The notes under the pieces are model-generated. The model did not search any database. It saw only the letters and a list, made by a program, of their open reading frames with translations, and had not been told where the DNA came from. Shown one piece after another: positions 50,062 through 60,821 of a DNA stretch of 64,000 bases. Both the position numbers and the translations under genes were made by a program. The DNA lies in contig NZ_CP107954.1 in the NCBI RefSeq assembly GCF_036067295.1, positions 372,001 through 436,000 of the forward strand. Direction: 5' to 3'. Source of the stretch: Kribbella sp. NBC_00382. GTDB taxonomy: Bacteria; Actinomycetota; Actinomycetes; Propionibacteriales; Kribbellaceae. The first letter of the stretch is position 1. Every line of letters begins with the position of its first letter.

Positions 50062-50238
50062 CCCTGCTCCTTCCGATGTCCCCGTCCGAGGCCCATGCTG
50101 CCCAAAACCGGGCGCCGGCGGCAGTGCCGCGCCGCGTGGCCTACCTCTCAGTAGGGTTGCGGCGGGGCGAGAGATGCGTCACGCGGTGAGCCATCGGGCA
50201 GTAAGCCATCGGTAAGGGGCAGATGTTTCTCTGACCCC

Positions 50239-51219
50239 ATGCTGCGGATCCATTTCACGGCCGACGACCTTGCCCGTACTACGCTCGCCGCCGAGCCGGA
50301 CCCGCTCTGGGAGGTACTGCTCAGCCTGCACATGCTGCAGGTCGACGACGACCCGGTGGCCTACGGCACCTGGCGGCAGCGAATGCGCCGGACACTGCCG
50401 CGGGAGACTGTGGGTCCGCTGGCCGCCCTTGCTCCGCCGGTGGGCTACTCCCCCGACTTCCTGACACCCTCGGCCCAGTCGAGCGGGCTCGACCACGCCG
50501 TCGACCTCATGCTGTCCGTACCGCGTCGCCAACTGCGCAGCGACCTCTCCCGGCTGTCCACCCGCCGTACTGCGGCCACGTGGATCCGGCAGCTGGCCGA
50601 GGCCCGTCCGGAGACCCTGCACCGGCTGGGCCACTCAGTACGCGTCTACCACCGCGAGGCCCTGGCGCCGTACTGGTCGTCGCTGCGGTCGGCCGTGCAG
50701 CTGGACTACCGGCGACGCATGCAGCAACTGTCGACCGATGGTGTCGCTTCAATGCTTGAGGCAATCCACCCAGAGGCCCGTTGGCAGGGCGAGACTCTGG
50801 AGATCGCAGCCTTCGCCGACGAGGAGCTGCGACTCAACGGCCGGGGACTGCGGCTGCAGCCGTCGTACTTCTGCTGGCGGGACCCAACGAAGCTCCTGGA
50901 CGCCGACCTGCCGCCAGTACTCGTGTTCCCCATCCGGCACGCCAATGGGCTGCTGCAGCGGGCCCACGCGGACGCCGACTCCCAGGAACGGCTGTCCGCC
51001 CTGGTGGGCAAGACCCGGGCGACGGTGCTGGCGCTGACCATCGATGGCGCGACCACGACCCAGTTGGCTCGCTCCTGCGGCATCACCCTCGCGACGGCCA
51101 GCCACCAGACCGCAGTACTACGGGATGCCGGCCTGATCATGTCCCGCCGGCACGGAAAGTCAGTGATCCACCAGGCGACCACCCTCGGCATCGCCCTGCT
51201 GGACGGCACCGCGCCCTAG
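50239..51219 (+). CDS. DUF5937/ArsR-type winged-helix regulator (copy 1)
   Basis: The 326-residue protein has an N-terminal DUF5937 region (MLRIHFTADDLARTTLA, LWEVLLSLHMLQ, PVGYSPDFLTPS) and a C-terminal winged HTH of ArsR type (TTTQLARSCGITLATASHQT, VLRDAGLIMSRRHGKSVIHQ). No metal-binding Cys set. Paralogue of the gene at 53146. ATG 50239 begins the conserved MLRIHF. Upstream 50062-50238 shows no other gene. Targets and signal unknown. Confidence 0.85.
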   Translation: MLRIHFTADDLARTTLAAEPDPLWEVLLSLHMLQVDDDPVAYGTWRQRMRRTLPRETVGPLAALAPPVGYSPDFLTPSAQSSGLDHAVDLMLSVPRRQLRSDLSRLSTRRTAATWIRQLAEARPETLHRLGHSVRVYHREALAPYWSSLRSAVQLDYRRRMQQLSTDGVASMLEAIHPEARWQGETLEIAAFADEELRLNGRGLRLQPSYFCWRDPTKLLDADLPPVLVFPIRHANGLLQRAHADADSQERLSALVGKTRATVLALTIDGATTTQLARSCGITLATASHQTAVLRDAGLIMSRRHGKSVIHQATTLGIALLDGTAP

Positions 51220-51225
51220 CGCGAG

Positions 51226-51744
51226 CTAGTTGGTCTGCTCCGGCAGGCGGGGAGCCACCTCGCCCTTGAGCGCCAGCTTGGCCAGGTGGTTGCGGGCCTC
51301 TTCAGCGAACTTGAAGTCGCACAGTACGTCGTACGTCGTCGCCACCACCGCGGTGCGCGAGGTGAAGTCGCGCCGACCGGCCGACTGCGCGTAACCGATC
51401 GCGCCGAACGCCATCCCGAAGACGGCGCCGAGCACCACACCGGTGATGAGTGCGGCCAGCCACCCGCCGTTGCCGTTGGTGAACAACCCGAGCAGCACTC
51501 CGACGAACAGACCGAACCAGGCACCACTGGCCAGACCGGCGGTCAGTGCCCGGCCCCAGGTCAGGCGGCCGGTGATCTTCTCCACCTGGCGCAGGTTGTT
51601 GCCGACGATGGTGGTGTGCTCGACCGGGAACTTCTCGTCGGAGAGGTAGTCGACCGCTCGCTGTGCCTCCCGGTAGGTGTCGTAGGTCCCGATCGTCAGG
51701 CCGGTCGGCCGGGGGTCTATCGAACCCATGCCCTGCGTGGTCAT
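51226..51744 (-). CDS. General-stress-type membrane protein (YflT/GsiB-like N-terminal domain)
   Basis: In this 172-residue protein the N-terminal part (TGLTIGTYDTYREAQRAVDY, FPVEHTTIVGNNLRQVEKIT) is the general stress 17M-like domain. The middle has two Gly-rich membrane helices (ALTAGLASGAWFGLFVGVLL, LAALITGVVLGAVFGMAFGA), followed by a cytosolic end. Function unknown. Converges with the regulator (6-bp gap) and is divergent from corA (74 bp). Confidence 0.8.
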   Translation of the reverse strand: MTTQGMGSIDPRPTGLTIGTYDTYREAQRAVDYLSDEKFPVEHTTIVGNNLRQVEKITGRLTWGRALTAGLASGAWFGLFVGVLLGLFTNGNGGWLAALITGVVLGAVFGMAFGAIGYAQSAGRRDFTSRTAVVATTYDVLCDFKFAEEARNHLAKLALKGEVAPRLPEQTN

Positions 51745-51805
51745 CGTCGTTCCTCTCGCTTGCGTCCAACTCCATCATTGCCGACGACTGGTGACGGCAC
51801 ATTGA

Positions 51806-51811
51806 TAGCCT
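51806..51811 (+). promoter_or_regulatory. -10 box of a leaderless corA transcript
   Basis: TAGCCT ends 7 bases before the ATG at 51819, and no Shine-Dalgarno sequence is present. The same TAGCCT stands at the same distance before the MgtE-N gene (61418-61423). Confidence 0.45.
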
Positions 51812-51818
51812 CGCCTCG

Positions 51819-52925
51819 ATGGCCGGGCGGAAGTGGGACATGGGCGCGACACGCCGGGTAGGACGCGTCTTCGCGAGGCGTCCCCCGGGTACTGACGCAC
51901 CCCTCGATCTGGTCGGCAGCGGCAAGCTGGACGGCGCCCTGGTCGACTGGGCCTACTACCGCGGCGGCCGTCGCGACACCAGGACCGGATCGTATGTCGA
52001 CGCGCTCAGCCGGGCCAGGCGCGGCGACGGCTTCGTCTGGATCGGACTGTTCGAGCCGAACGAGCATCAGCTGGCCGTGATCGGCGGCCAGTTCGGGCTG
52101 CACAAGCTAGCTCTGGAGGACGCCACCGAGGCGCACCAGCGGCCCAAGCTGGAGCGGTACGACGACACGTTGTTCGCAGTACTGAAGACCGTCCGGTACG
52201 TCCCGCACGACGACCTGACCGCCACCAGCGAGGTGGTGGAGTCCGGTGAGGTGATGGTGTTCTGCGGTCCCGGCTTCGTGATCACCGTGCGGCACGGGGA
52301 CCATGGCGAGCTGACCGGGCTACGGCAGGAGCTGGAGAAGGTGCCCGAGCGACTGGCCGCCGGACCGGGAGCTGTTCTGCACGCGATCGCGGACCACGTG
52401 GTGGACAGCTACCTGGCCGTGGCAGAGGCGGTACAGGGCGATATCGACCTGATCGAGATCGAGATGTTCAGCCCGCGCGGCTGGCGCAACATCGACCGGG
52501 TCTACCAGCTCAAGCGCGAGGTACTGGAACTGAAGCGGGCAGTGGCGCCGCTGACCGGCCCGATGCGGCTGCTGTCGACGCTGCCGCACCCGTTGATCGG
52601 CGACGACATCAGGAACTACTTCCGCGACGTCGACGACCACCTGCTGCAGGTGAAGGAGCAGGTGATCTCGTTCGACGAGCTGCTCAGCTCGATCCTGCAG
52701 GCCGGGCTGGCCCAGGTACAGGTGTCTGAGAACGACGACATGCGGCGGATCTCGGCCTGGGTCGCGATCATCGCGGTGCCGACGCTGGTGGCCGGCGTCT
52801 ACGGGATGAACTTCGAGAACATGCCCGAGCTGACCTGGCACTACGGGTACTACGGAGCGCTCGCGCTGATGCTCGGCGCTTGCACCGTGCTCTACCTGCT
52901 CTTCAAGCGGAACAGATGGCTCTGA
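51819..52925 (+). CDS. corA: CorA-family magnesium/cobalt transport protein
   Basis: The 368-residue channel subunit has a large cytosolic N-domain (FVWIGLFEPNEHQLAVIGGQ and after) with long stalk helices. The two C-terminal membrane helices have the selectivity motif YGMNF between them, followed by ENMPEL. A pentameric Mg/Co channel in the inner membrane. A basic N-terminal extension of about 20 residues is present if ATG 51819 is used. Confidence 0.92.
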   Translation: MAGRKWDMGATRRVGRVFARRPPGTDAPLDLVGSGKLDGALVDWAYYRGGRRDTRTGSYVDALSRARRGDGFVWIGLFEPNEHQLAVIGGQFGLHKLALEDATEAHQRPKLERYDDTLFAVLKTVRYVPHDDLTATSEVVESGEVMVFCGPGFVITVRHGDHGELTGLRQELEKVPERLAAGPGAVLHAIADHVVDSYLAVAEAVQGDIDLIEIEMFSPRGWRNIDRVYQLKREVLELKRAVAPLTGPMRLLSTLPHPLIGDDIRNYFRDVDDHLLQVKEQVISFDELLSSILQAGLAQVQVSENDDMRRISAWVAIIAVPTLVAGVYGMNFENMPELTWHYGYYGALALMLGACTVLYLLFKRNRWL

Positions 52926-53145
52926 AATTCCACTGTCACCCATTCACCGCCTCTACAGGTTCGACGGTCAGTTGGCAACCTCGTGCCATGGCCGCCACTG
53001 CCCTGCCGGAGTGAGACTCATCCGGTTGTTTGTGCACCGGTCCGCCTGATTCAATCGTTGAGTCGCTTTCGGTCAGCGATCCGCCACATTCTGCGACCGA
53101 CGGCATCTGGGGGATGTCGTGATGCTCAGGATCAGGGAGGGCCCC

Positions 53146-54177
53146 ATGCTCCGCATACATTTCACGCCGCGCGATCTCGCCCGGACGACGGTGTCGACCA
53201 AGCCCGCACCGTCATGGGAGATCCTGCTCAGCCTGCACATGCTGCAGCACTCCGAGGGCCGGCTGATCTTCGAGGACTGGCGCCGCTCGATCCGGACCAA
53301 GGTGACCCCGGACCAGATGCGGCTGCTGCTCGAGCTGACCCCGCCGAAGGGCTACTCACCGGACTTCCTCACCCCGGCCGAGTCCGCGCCGGACTTCGAG
53401 ACCGGGCTGGACCTGATGCTGTCGACGCCGAAAGTACAGCTGCGCAGCCAGTTGGAGCTGCTGAGCAAGTACCGGCCGGTCTCGCCGTGGACCCGTGAGC
53501 TCGCCCATGGCGACAGCAACTCGCTGCACAAGCTCGGCCGGGCCATCCGGTCGTACCACGACGCCGCGATCGCGCCGTACTGGAAGTCGATCGGCACGCA
53601 TATCTCCGCCGACCACTCGCATCGCGGTGAGGCACTGGCCACGCATGGTGTGGACCGGCTGCTGTCGACGCTGCACCCGCGGGTCCGCTGGGTTGCGCCG
53701 GTGCTGCAGGTGCTGGACATGAACGACCGGGACCTCTACCTGGACGGGCGTGGCATCGAGCTGCAGCCGTCCGCCTTCTGCTGGCAGGTGCCCACCAAGC
53801 TGCGGGACCCGGGGCTCAAGCCGATCCTCGTCTACCCGATCCAGCACGCACCGGGCATCCTGCGCCAGTCGTCACACGACGGTGGCGAGTCCTCCGACGC
53901 CCTCGGCTCTCTGCTCGGCTCCACCCGGGCAGCCGCCTTGGAAGCCACAGTGAGCGGCTGTACTACGACCGAGCTGGCCCGCCGTTGCAAGATCTCCCCG
54001 GCAGCGGCCAGCCACCAGGCGACCGTCCTGCGCGAGGCAGGGCTGATCACCACCCGGCGGGTGGGGGCCTCGGTGCGGCATGAGGTCACCCAACTGGGGA
54101 TCTGGCTGCTGTCCGGCCACGGCTCGGGCGGTGTCCGGCCGCGTACCGCAGTACCGGTGGATGCCTTGGTGCGTTAG
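53146..54177 (+). CDS. DUF5937/ArsR-type winged-helix regulator (copy 2)
   Basis: The 343-residue paralogue of the gene at 50239 has MLRIHFTPRDLARTTVS, WEILLSLHMLQ, PPKGYSPDFLTPA and the winged HTH TTTELARRCKISPAAASHQA, VLREAGLITTRRVGASVRHE. ATG 53146 is chosen over the upstream ATG 53122 for its GGGAGG site and because it begins at the conserved MLRIHF. The 220 bp upstream (52926-53145) shows no gene. Converges with the dehydrogenase, 4 bp apart. Confidence 0.85.
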   Translation: MLRIHFTPRDLARTTVSTKPAPSWEILLSLHMLQHSEGRLIFEDWRRSIRTKVTPDQMRLLLELTPPKGYSPDFLTPAESAPDFETGLDLMLSTPKVQLRSQLELLSKYRPVSPWTRELAHGDSNSLHKLGRAIRSYHDAAIAPYWKSIGTHISADHSHRGEALATHGVDRLLSTLHPRVRWVAPVLQVLDMNDRDLYLDGRGIELQPSAFCWQVPTKLRDPGLKPILVYPIQHAPGILRQSSHDGGESSDALGSLLGSTRAAALEATVSGCTTTELARRCKISPAAASHQATVLREAGLITTRRVGASVRHEVTQLGIWLLSGHGSGGVRPRTAVPVDALVR

Positions 54178-54181
54178 GGCT

Positions 54182-55372
54182 TCACAGCTTGTAGTCCTCG
54201 AGGAGGCGGCGGCCGATGATCATCCGCTGGATGTCGGCCGTGCCTTCGCCGATCAGCAGCATCGGCGCCTCCCGGTACAGCCGCTCGATCTCGTACTCCT
54301 TCGAGAACCCGTAGCCGCCGTGGATCCGGAACGAGTCCTCGACCACCTGTGAGCAGTACTCGCTGGCCAGGTACTTCGCGACGCCGGCCTCGAAGTCGTT
54401 GCGCGAACCGGAGTCCTTCTTCCGGGCCGCCTTGACCATCAACTCGTGCGCGGCCTCGACCTTGACCGCCATGTCGGCCAGCCGGAACAGCACCGCCTGG
54501 TGCTCGGCGATCTTCTTGCCGAACGTCTCGCGCTGCTGGGCGTACGAGATGCCGAGCTCGAACGCGCGCCGGGCGACTCCGCAGCCGCGGGCGGCGACGT
54601 TGACGCGGCCGACCTCGACGCCGTCCATCATCTGGTAGAAGCCCTTGCCCGGGACGCCGCCGAGAATCTGGTCGGCGGCGATCTGGTAGCCGTCGAAGAT
54701 CAGCTCGGTCGTGTCGACGCCCTTGTAGCCCATCTTCTCGATCTTGCCCGGCACGGTGAGGCCCTTGTCGACCTCGCCGAAGCCCGGCTCCTTCTCGACC
54801 AGGAAGGTGGTCATGTTCTTGTAGACCGAGTCGTTGCCCTCATCGGTCTTGACCAGCACCGCGACCAGGTTGGCCGAGCCGCCGTTGGTCAGCCACATCT
54901 TCTGGCCGTTGATCGTGTAGAGGTCGCCGTCTTTGACAGCCTTGGTCTTGATCGCGGCGACGTCGGAGCCGCAGCCGGGCTCGGACATCGAGAACGCGCC
55001 GCGGACCTCGCCGGTGGCCATCCGCGGCAGGTACTTCTGCTTCTGCTCGTCGGTGCCGTGCTGGATCAGCATGTACGCGACGATGAAGTGCGTGTTGATG
55101 ATGCCGGACACGCTCATCCAGCCGCGCGCGATCTCCTCGACGCAGAGCGCGTAGGTGAGCAGCGACTCGCCAAGGCCGCCGTACTCCTCGGGGATCATCA
55201 GCCCGAACAGGCCGAGCTCCTTGAGGCCCTCGACGATCTGGGTCGGGTACTCGTCCTTGTGCTCCAACTCGGTCGCCACCGGGAGGATCTCGGACTCGAC
55301 GAAGGCACGTACCGTCTTCAGGATCTCTTCCTGGATGTCGGTGAGTCCCTCGGTCTGCTGCAACCTGCTCAT
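54182..55372 (-). CDS. Acyl-CoA dehydrogenase
   Basis: The 396-residue flavoenzyme has FSMSEPGCGSDVAAIKTKA (FAD/substrate signature), INGQKMWLTNGGSANLVAV, RETFGKKIAEHQ and the C-terminal signature IHGGYGFSKEYEIERLYREA. The catalytic Glu 376 is in LIGEGTADIQR. Probably acts on short or branched acyl-CoA; Rv2500c (FadE19)-like by company with the MaoC and CitE-type genes, although these are not adjacent here. Confidence 0.9.
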   Translation of the reverse strand: MSRLQQTEGLTDIQEEILKTVRAFVESEILPVATELEHKDEYPTQIVEGLKELGLFGLMIPEEYGGLGESLLTYALCVEEIARGWMSVSGIINTHFIVAYMLIQHGTDEQKQKYLPRMATGEVRGAFSMSEPGCGSDVAAIKTKAVKDGDLYTINGQKMWLTNGGSANLVAVLVKTDEGNDSVYKNMTTFLVEKEPGFGEVDKGLTVPGKIEKMGYKGVDTTELIFDGYQIAADQILGGVPGKGFYQMMDGVEVGRVNVAARGCGVARRAFELGISYAQQRETFGKKIAEHQAVLFRLADMAVKVEAAHELMVKAARKKDSGSRNDFEAGVAKYLASEYCSQVVEDSFRIHGGYGFSKEYEIERLYREAPMLLIGEGTADIQRMIIGRRLLEDYKL

Positions 55373-55534
55373 CAGCGGCGCTCCTTCGGTCGGCCCACGT
55401 CGACACTACTCGCGAGTATCGCGGGTCCTCCAGCATCGCGGCCAGCACCGACACCCGCTGTGACACCGACCACGCCCCAACCGTCGCCTGCCTCACGCCG
55501 CCACGATCTGGTACTACGAAGCGCAAGGTGCTGG

Positions 55535-57058
<1,524 letters not shown>

Positions 57059-57185
57059 CTCACTGTCGGCTCTGTTCGCCGCCCTACCCTAGGCGGCCGA
57101 CCCGGCAGGAGCGAGTCCGCAGCGAAATCCTTCAGCTAGCTCTGAGGTCCACCGAACGTTTGAAGCAGTTGATGCCCGCTTTCCG

Positions 57186-57215
57186 GTGACAGTGCCGTCA
57201 TGTCAGGACTAGGTT
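57186..57215 (+). promoter_or_regulatory. Promoter of the secreted cyclophilin gene
   Basis: GTGACA (57186-57191), 18-bp spacer, TAGGTT (57210-57215), 7 bases before the ATG at 57223. No Shine-Dalgarno sequence, so probably leaderless. Confidence 0.5.
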
Positions 57216-57222
57216 GGCGAAC

Positions 57223-57891
57223 ATGTTGCGCAGACTGAGTTTGCTGGTCGTGGCCGGCCTTGCCGCCGCGACCCTCACGTCCACCGCCGCGAGTGCGGCG
57301 CCTGCAGTACCGGCTGGGCACAAGCCGCCGACCGTGCGGTGCGAGTTCACGCCCACGCCGGAGAACCCGGCCGCCAAGCCGGTCACCGTGCCGAAGGCCA
57401 AGGCGCTCGCGAAGGGCACAGTCGATGTGTTCTTCGTGACGAACTACGGGCCGTTCGTAGTGCGGATGGACCGGGCCAACGCGCCGTGCGGGGTGTCCAG
57501 CTTCGTCCACCTGGTCAACAGCCGCTTCTACGACCGGACGCAGTGCTTCCGGCTGACGAACTCGGCCCGGCTAGGCGTCCTGCAGTGCGGTGACATCTAC
57601 CGCCAGGAGGAGGGCGGCCCGGGGTACAAGTTCCCCGACGAGGTGACCGGCAAGGAGACCTACCCCCGCGGCACCGTTGCCATGGGCAACCAAGGCCCGG
57701 GGACGAACGGCAGCGAGTTCTTCGTCGTGCACTCGTTCGCCAACATCCCGCCGAACTACACCGTGCTCGGCCACGTCGTCTTCGGCATGTCCACCTTCGA
57801 CCGGATGGTCAAGGCCGGCATCGCCGACCCCGACCAGGACGGCCCGCCGGTCCGCCCGATCCGCATCCTCAAGGTCCTCACCCTGCGCTGA
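57223..57891 (+). CDS. Secreted cyclophilin-type peptidyl-prolyl isomerase
   Basis: The 222-residue protein has a signal peptide MLRRLSLLVVAGLAAATL ending near AASAAPAV. The cyclophilin domain (about 65-222) has FFVTNYGPFVVRMDRANAPC, FVHLVNSRFYDRTQCFRL, GTVAMGNQGPGTNGSEFFV and YTVLGHVVFGMSTFDRM. It catalyses prolyl isomerisation outside the membrane. ATG 57223 is preferred to TTG 57214 because of the promoter position. Confidence 0.9.
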   Translation: MLRRLSLLVVAGLAAATLTSTAASAAPAVPAGHKPPTVRCEFTPTPENPAAKPVTVPKAKALAKGTVDVFFVTNYGPFVVRMDRANAPCGVSSFVHLVNSRFYDRTQCFRLTNSARLGVLQCGDIYRQEEGGPGYKFPDEVTGKETYPRGTVAMGNQGPGTNGSEFFVVHSFANIPPNYTVLGHVVFGMSTFDRMVKAGIADPDQDGPPVRPIRILKVLTLR

Positions 57892-57898
57892 TCCTTGG

Positions 57899-57930
57899 CT
57901 GAGCCCAGGGTTTCGACGCTCTGGGCTCAG
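57899..57930. terminator. Hairpin between convergent cyclophilin and CitE-like genes
   Basis: CTGAGCCCAG (57899-57908) and CTGGGCTCAG (57921-57930) form a 10-bp stem with a 12-base loop that can be shortened by G-U pairs. The right arm overlaps the CitE-like stop codon. Confidence 0.6.
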
Positions 57931-58901
57931 TCTTCGGGCTTCCACACGTCGGTGCGGGTCATCCCGGCGGCGCGGCCCTTGGCGGAGATGACGAGGGCCA
58001 TTTTGCGGGAGGCCTCGTCGATCATCTCGTCGCCGAGCATCACCGCGCCGCGGGCGCCGCCGGCGGCGGAGGTGTAGTGGTCGTAAGCGTCGAGGATGTT
58101 CTCGGAGTGGTCGTAGTCCTCCTGCCGCGGCGAGAAGACCTCGTTGGCGGCGGCGATCTGGTCCGGGTGCAGCACCCACTTGCCGTCGAAGCCGAGGGCG
58201 GCGGCGCGGCCGGCCACCCGGCGGAAGCCGTCGACGTCCTTGATCTGCAGATACGGGCCGTCGATCGCCTGCTTGCCGTAGGCGCGGGCCGCCATCAGGA
58301 TCTGCATCAGGATGTAGTGGTAGGCGTCGCCGACGTCGTAGCCGGGCGGCTGCTCGCCGACCACCAGCGACTTCATGTTGATCGAGGCCATGAAGTCGGC
58401 GGGCCCGAAGATGATGGTCTCGACCCGCGGCGAGGCGGCCGCGATCGCGTTCACGTTGGTCAGGCCGAGCGCGTTCTCGATCTGCGCCTCGATCCCGATC
58501 CGGCCCGGCTCGTAGCCGTGCACCTTCTCCAGCTGGGTCAGCAGCAGGTCGAGCGCAACCACCTGCTCGGCGGTCTGCACCTTCGGCAGCATGATGCAGT
58601 CTAGGTTGGCCCCGGCCCCGGCGACCACCTCGATCACGTCGCCGTAGGTCCACTCGGTGGTCCAGTCGTTCACCCGGACCACGCGGATCTTGTTGCCCCA
58701 GCCGCCTTCGTTCAGCGCGGCGACGACGCTCTTGCGCGCGTCCACCTTCGCGATCGGCGCGACCGAGTCCTCCAGGTCGAGGAACACCTGGTCGGCGTCG
58801 AGGCCCTTGGCCTTCTCCAGGAAACGCGGGTTCGAGCCCGGTGTGGCCAGGCAGGAACGCCTGCTCCGGAGCGCCTTGGTGGTGGTCGTCTCGTCAGCCA
58901 T
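57927..58901 (-). CDS. HpcH/HpaI (CitE-like) CoA ester lyase
   Basis: The 324-residue TIM-barrel lyase has SCLATPGSNPRFLEKAKGLD, ADQVFLDLEDSVAP with the metal-region acids, MLPKVQTAEQVVALD, IGIEAQIENALGL with the metal Glu, IIFGPADFMASINM and GKWVLHPDQIAAAN. Close in character to Rv2498c-type citramalyl-/malyl-CoA lyases. ATG 58901 has AAGGA upstream; the longer frame lacks family similarity. Confidence 0.87.
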   Translation of the reverse strand: MADETTTTKALRSRRSCLATPGSNPRFLEKAKGLDADQVFLDLEDSVAPIAKVDARKSVVAALNEGGWGNKIRVVRVNDWTTEWTYGDVIEVVAGAGANLDCIMLPKVQTAEQVVALDLLLTQLEKVHGYEPGRIGIEAQIENALGLTNVNAIAAASPRVETIIFGPADFMASINMKSLVVGEQPPGYDVGDAYHYILMQILMAARAYGKQAIDGPYLQIKDVDGFRRVAGRAAALGFDGKWVLHPDQIAAANEVFSPRQEDYDHSENILDAYDHYTSAAGGARGAVMLGDEMIDEASRKMALVISAKGRAAGMTRTDVWKPED

Positions 58902-59041
58902 CGCCGCATCCTTCAGTCCGGTTACCCGTCGGTCACTCGCAGCGTACGGCGAAACCGCGGGCTGCACGTCGGTGACATCCCTCACGCCCGAAGGGGATGT
59001 GTCCGGGGTCACCGGCTCCCGAACGACCCCGGGCGTGAGCG

Positions 59042-60010
59042 ATGATCGGTGCTGTGCTGGAGCCTCTCGGACTAACTCGTGCTGAGCAGGACCTCTACGA
59101 AGACCTGGTGTCCCGGCTGCCGGTGACCGAGGCGGAGGTCACTGACCCGGCTGCCGCGAAACGCCTGGTCGAGCTCGGCCTCATCTCGCTGATGCCCTCC
59201 AACCCGCCCCGCTACCTGGTACTCCCCCCAGACATCGCCATGGAGCTCCTGCTCCGCGATCGCGAGCTGGAGTTGGCCAAGGCGCGCCAGGAGACGGTGC
59301 TGCTCGCCACCAGCTTCCACACCAGTACTACGCGCAGTGAGCCCGCCGAGCTGATCGAAGTACTCCGGGGTGAGCCTGAGATCGCCGCTGGCATCGAGCG
59401 GCTGGTCCGGAGCGCCAGGACCGAGGTGTGCTTCTCGGATGCGCCACCGTTCATGGCCGACCCGAGCCAGGTCCACCAGAACGAGCTGGAGCACCTCCGC
59501 GAGGGCATCACCTTCCGGATCCTCTACGACCGGAAGGGGTCCGTCGACCGGCCCGGCCGGCTCGCCTCGCGGGTCAGCGGCGTCAACGACGGCGAGCGGG
59601 CCCGGGTGGGCGAAGTACCGCTCAAGCTGATCCTGACCGACGGCCCGATGGCCTTCGTACCGATCGACATCGGCGCCAGCCAGTACTCCGCTGCGCTGCT
59701 GATCCACGATCCGACGCTGGTAGCCACCCTGCAGGCGCTGTTCGAGCTGCTGTGGAGCCGGGCGGTCCCCCTGGCCACATACGCCGGGCAGTCGGGCCGT
59801 ACGGACCGTCCCACCGAGCAGGAGCGGGAGCTGCTCGCCCTGCTGATGTCAGGGCTCACGGACAGCGAGACGGCGACCCAGCTGGGCTGGACCGAGCGCA
59901 ATGTCCGCTCACGGATCGAGCGGATGCGTCAGCGGCTAGGGGCCGACACCAGGTTCCAGGCGGGCTACCAGGCCGTACTCCGGGGATGGCTGGACTCACA
60001 TGACGGATGA
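59042..60010 (+). CDS. Two-HTH regulator: TrmB-like N-terminus and LuxR-type C-terminus (copy 1)
   Basis: In this 322-residue protein the first 60 residues form a winged-helix-like segment (LGLTRAEQDLYEDLVSRLPV, then ELGLISLMP). A middle domain follows, with a PLD/TrmB-like sensor fold (SARTEVCFSDAPPFM, ITFRILYDRKG). The end is a LuxR-type HTH (LLALLMSGLTDSETATQLGW, then NVRSRIERMRQRLGADTRFQ). Paralogue of the gene at 60000, which it overlaps by 11 bp. Signal unknown. Confidence 0.82.
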   Translation: MIGAVLEPLGLTRAEQDLYEDLVSRLPVTEAEVTDPAAAKRLVELGLISLMPSNPPRYLVLPPDIAMELLLRDRELELAKARQETVLLATSFHTSTTRSEPAELIEVLRGEPEIAAGIERLVRSARTEVCFSDAPPFMADPSQVHQNELEHLREGITFRILYDRKGSVDRPGRLASRVSGVNDGERARVGEVPLKLILTDGPMAFVPIDIGASQYSAALLIHDPTLVATLQALFELLWSRAVPLATYAGQSGRTDRPTEQERELLALLMSGLTDSETATQLGWTERNVRSRIERMRQRLGADTRFQAGYQAVLRGWLDSHDG

Positions 60011-60809
60011 CCTCGCAGTACTCGGCCTGACTCCGGCCGAGCAGGTGGCGTACCGGGCACTGGTTGCGCACCAGCCTGTGCCGGCCGGTGACGCGTTGAC
60101 GGCCCTGGTGGACAAGGGGCTGGCTACACCCGTCGATGGCGGGTATGAGGCAGTGGCTCCGGACATTGCGCTAGAGGTGCTCATCCTCGACCGCGAGCGA
60201 CAGCTGCGGGAGGCCCGGGAACACATCTCCTCGCTCATGGTTGCCTATCGCAAGCATGTGACCGCGCCGAGGCCGACGCTGCTCGAGTACGTCGGTGACG
60301 CCGCTGCTGTGCGGCAGCGGATCGTGCAGGTTCAGCAGGCTGGCAGGCTCGAGGTACGGCGGCTGATCCGATCGCCGCAGGTGCCTCTCGAGGTGCATGT
60401 CGAATGCCGGACCATCTATGAGGCGGCCGCTCTGCAGCCGGATCCGTGTGGCGAGGTGCGGGTGGTACCGACCCTGCCGGTGGAGCTCTACCTCGTCGAC
60501 GATCGCATGGCGCTGATCATGCTCGGTGAGGACCGCGCTGCGATCCTGCAGCCGTGTGGGCTGCTCGATGCCTACCAGGAGCTCTTCGAGCGGCTGTGGG
60601 AGCGGGCACTGCCTGCTGTGCCGGATGAGGAGGCGGAGGCGCGACTGCTGACCTCGCTGCTGCTGTCGGGGCTCTCGGACGGGCAGATCGCTCGTGAGCT
60701 CGGGGTGAGCCCTCGGACGGCTCAGCGGAAGCTGGCTGCGCTGATGCAGGAGTTGGGCGCGCAGACGCGGTTCCAGGCCGGAGCACAGGCTGCACTGCGC
60801 GACCTGTGA
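60000..60809 (+). CDS. Two-HTH regulator: TrmB-like N-terminus and LuxR-type C-terminus (copy 2)
   Basis: The 269-residue shorter paralogue has LGLTPAEQVAYRALVAHQPV, DKGLATPVDGGYEAVAPDIA, a reduced middle domain and the LuxR-type HTH LTSLLLSGLSDGQIARELGV, TAQRKLAALMQELGAQTRFQ. The last segment (LGA-TRFQAG-QA-LR) is shared almost word for word with copy 1. 11-bp overlap with copy 1 indicates coupled translation; the two may form heterodimers. Confidence 0.82.
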   Translation: MTDDLAVLGLTPAEQVAYRALVAHQPVPAGDALTALVDKGLATPVDGGYEAVAPDIALEVLILDRERQLREAREHISSLMVAYRKHVTAPRPTLLEYVGDAAAVRQRIVQVQQAGRLEVRRLIRSPQVPLEVHVECRTIYEAAALQPDPCGEVRVVPTLPVELYLVDDRMALIMLGEDRAAILQPCGLLDAYQELFERLWERALPAVPDEEAEARLLTSLLLSGLSDGQIARELGVSPRTAQRKLAALMQELGAQTRFQAGAQAALRDL

Positions 60810-60821
60810 CAGTCTTGGCTG

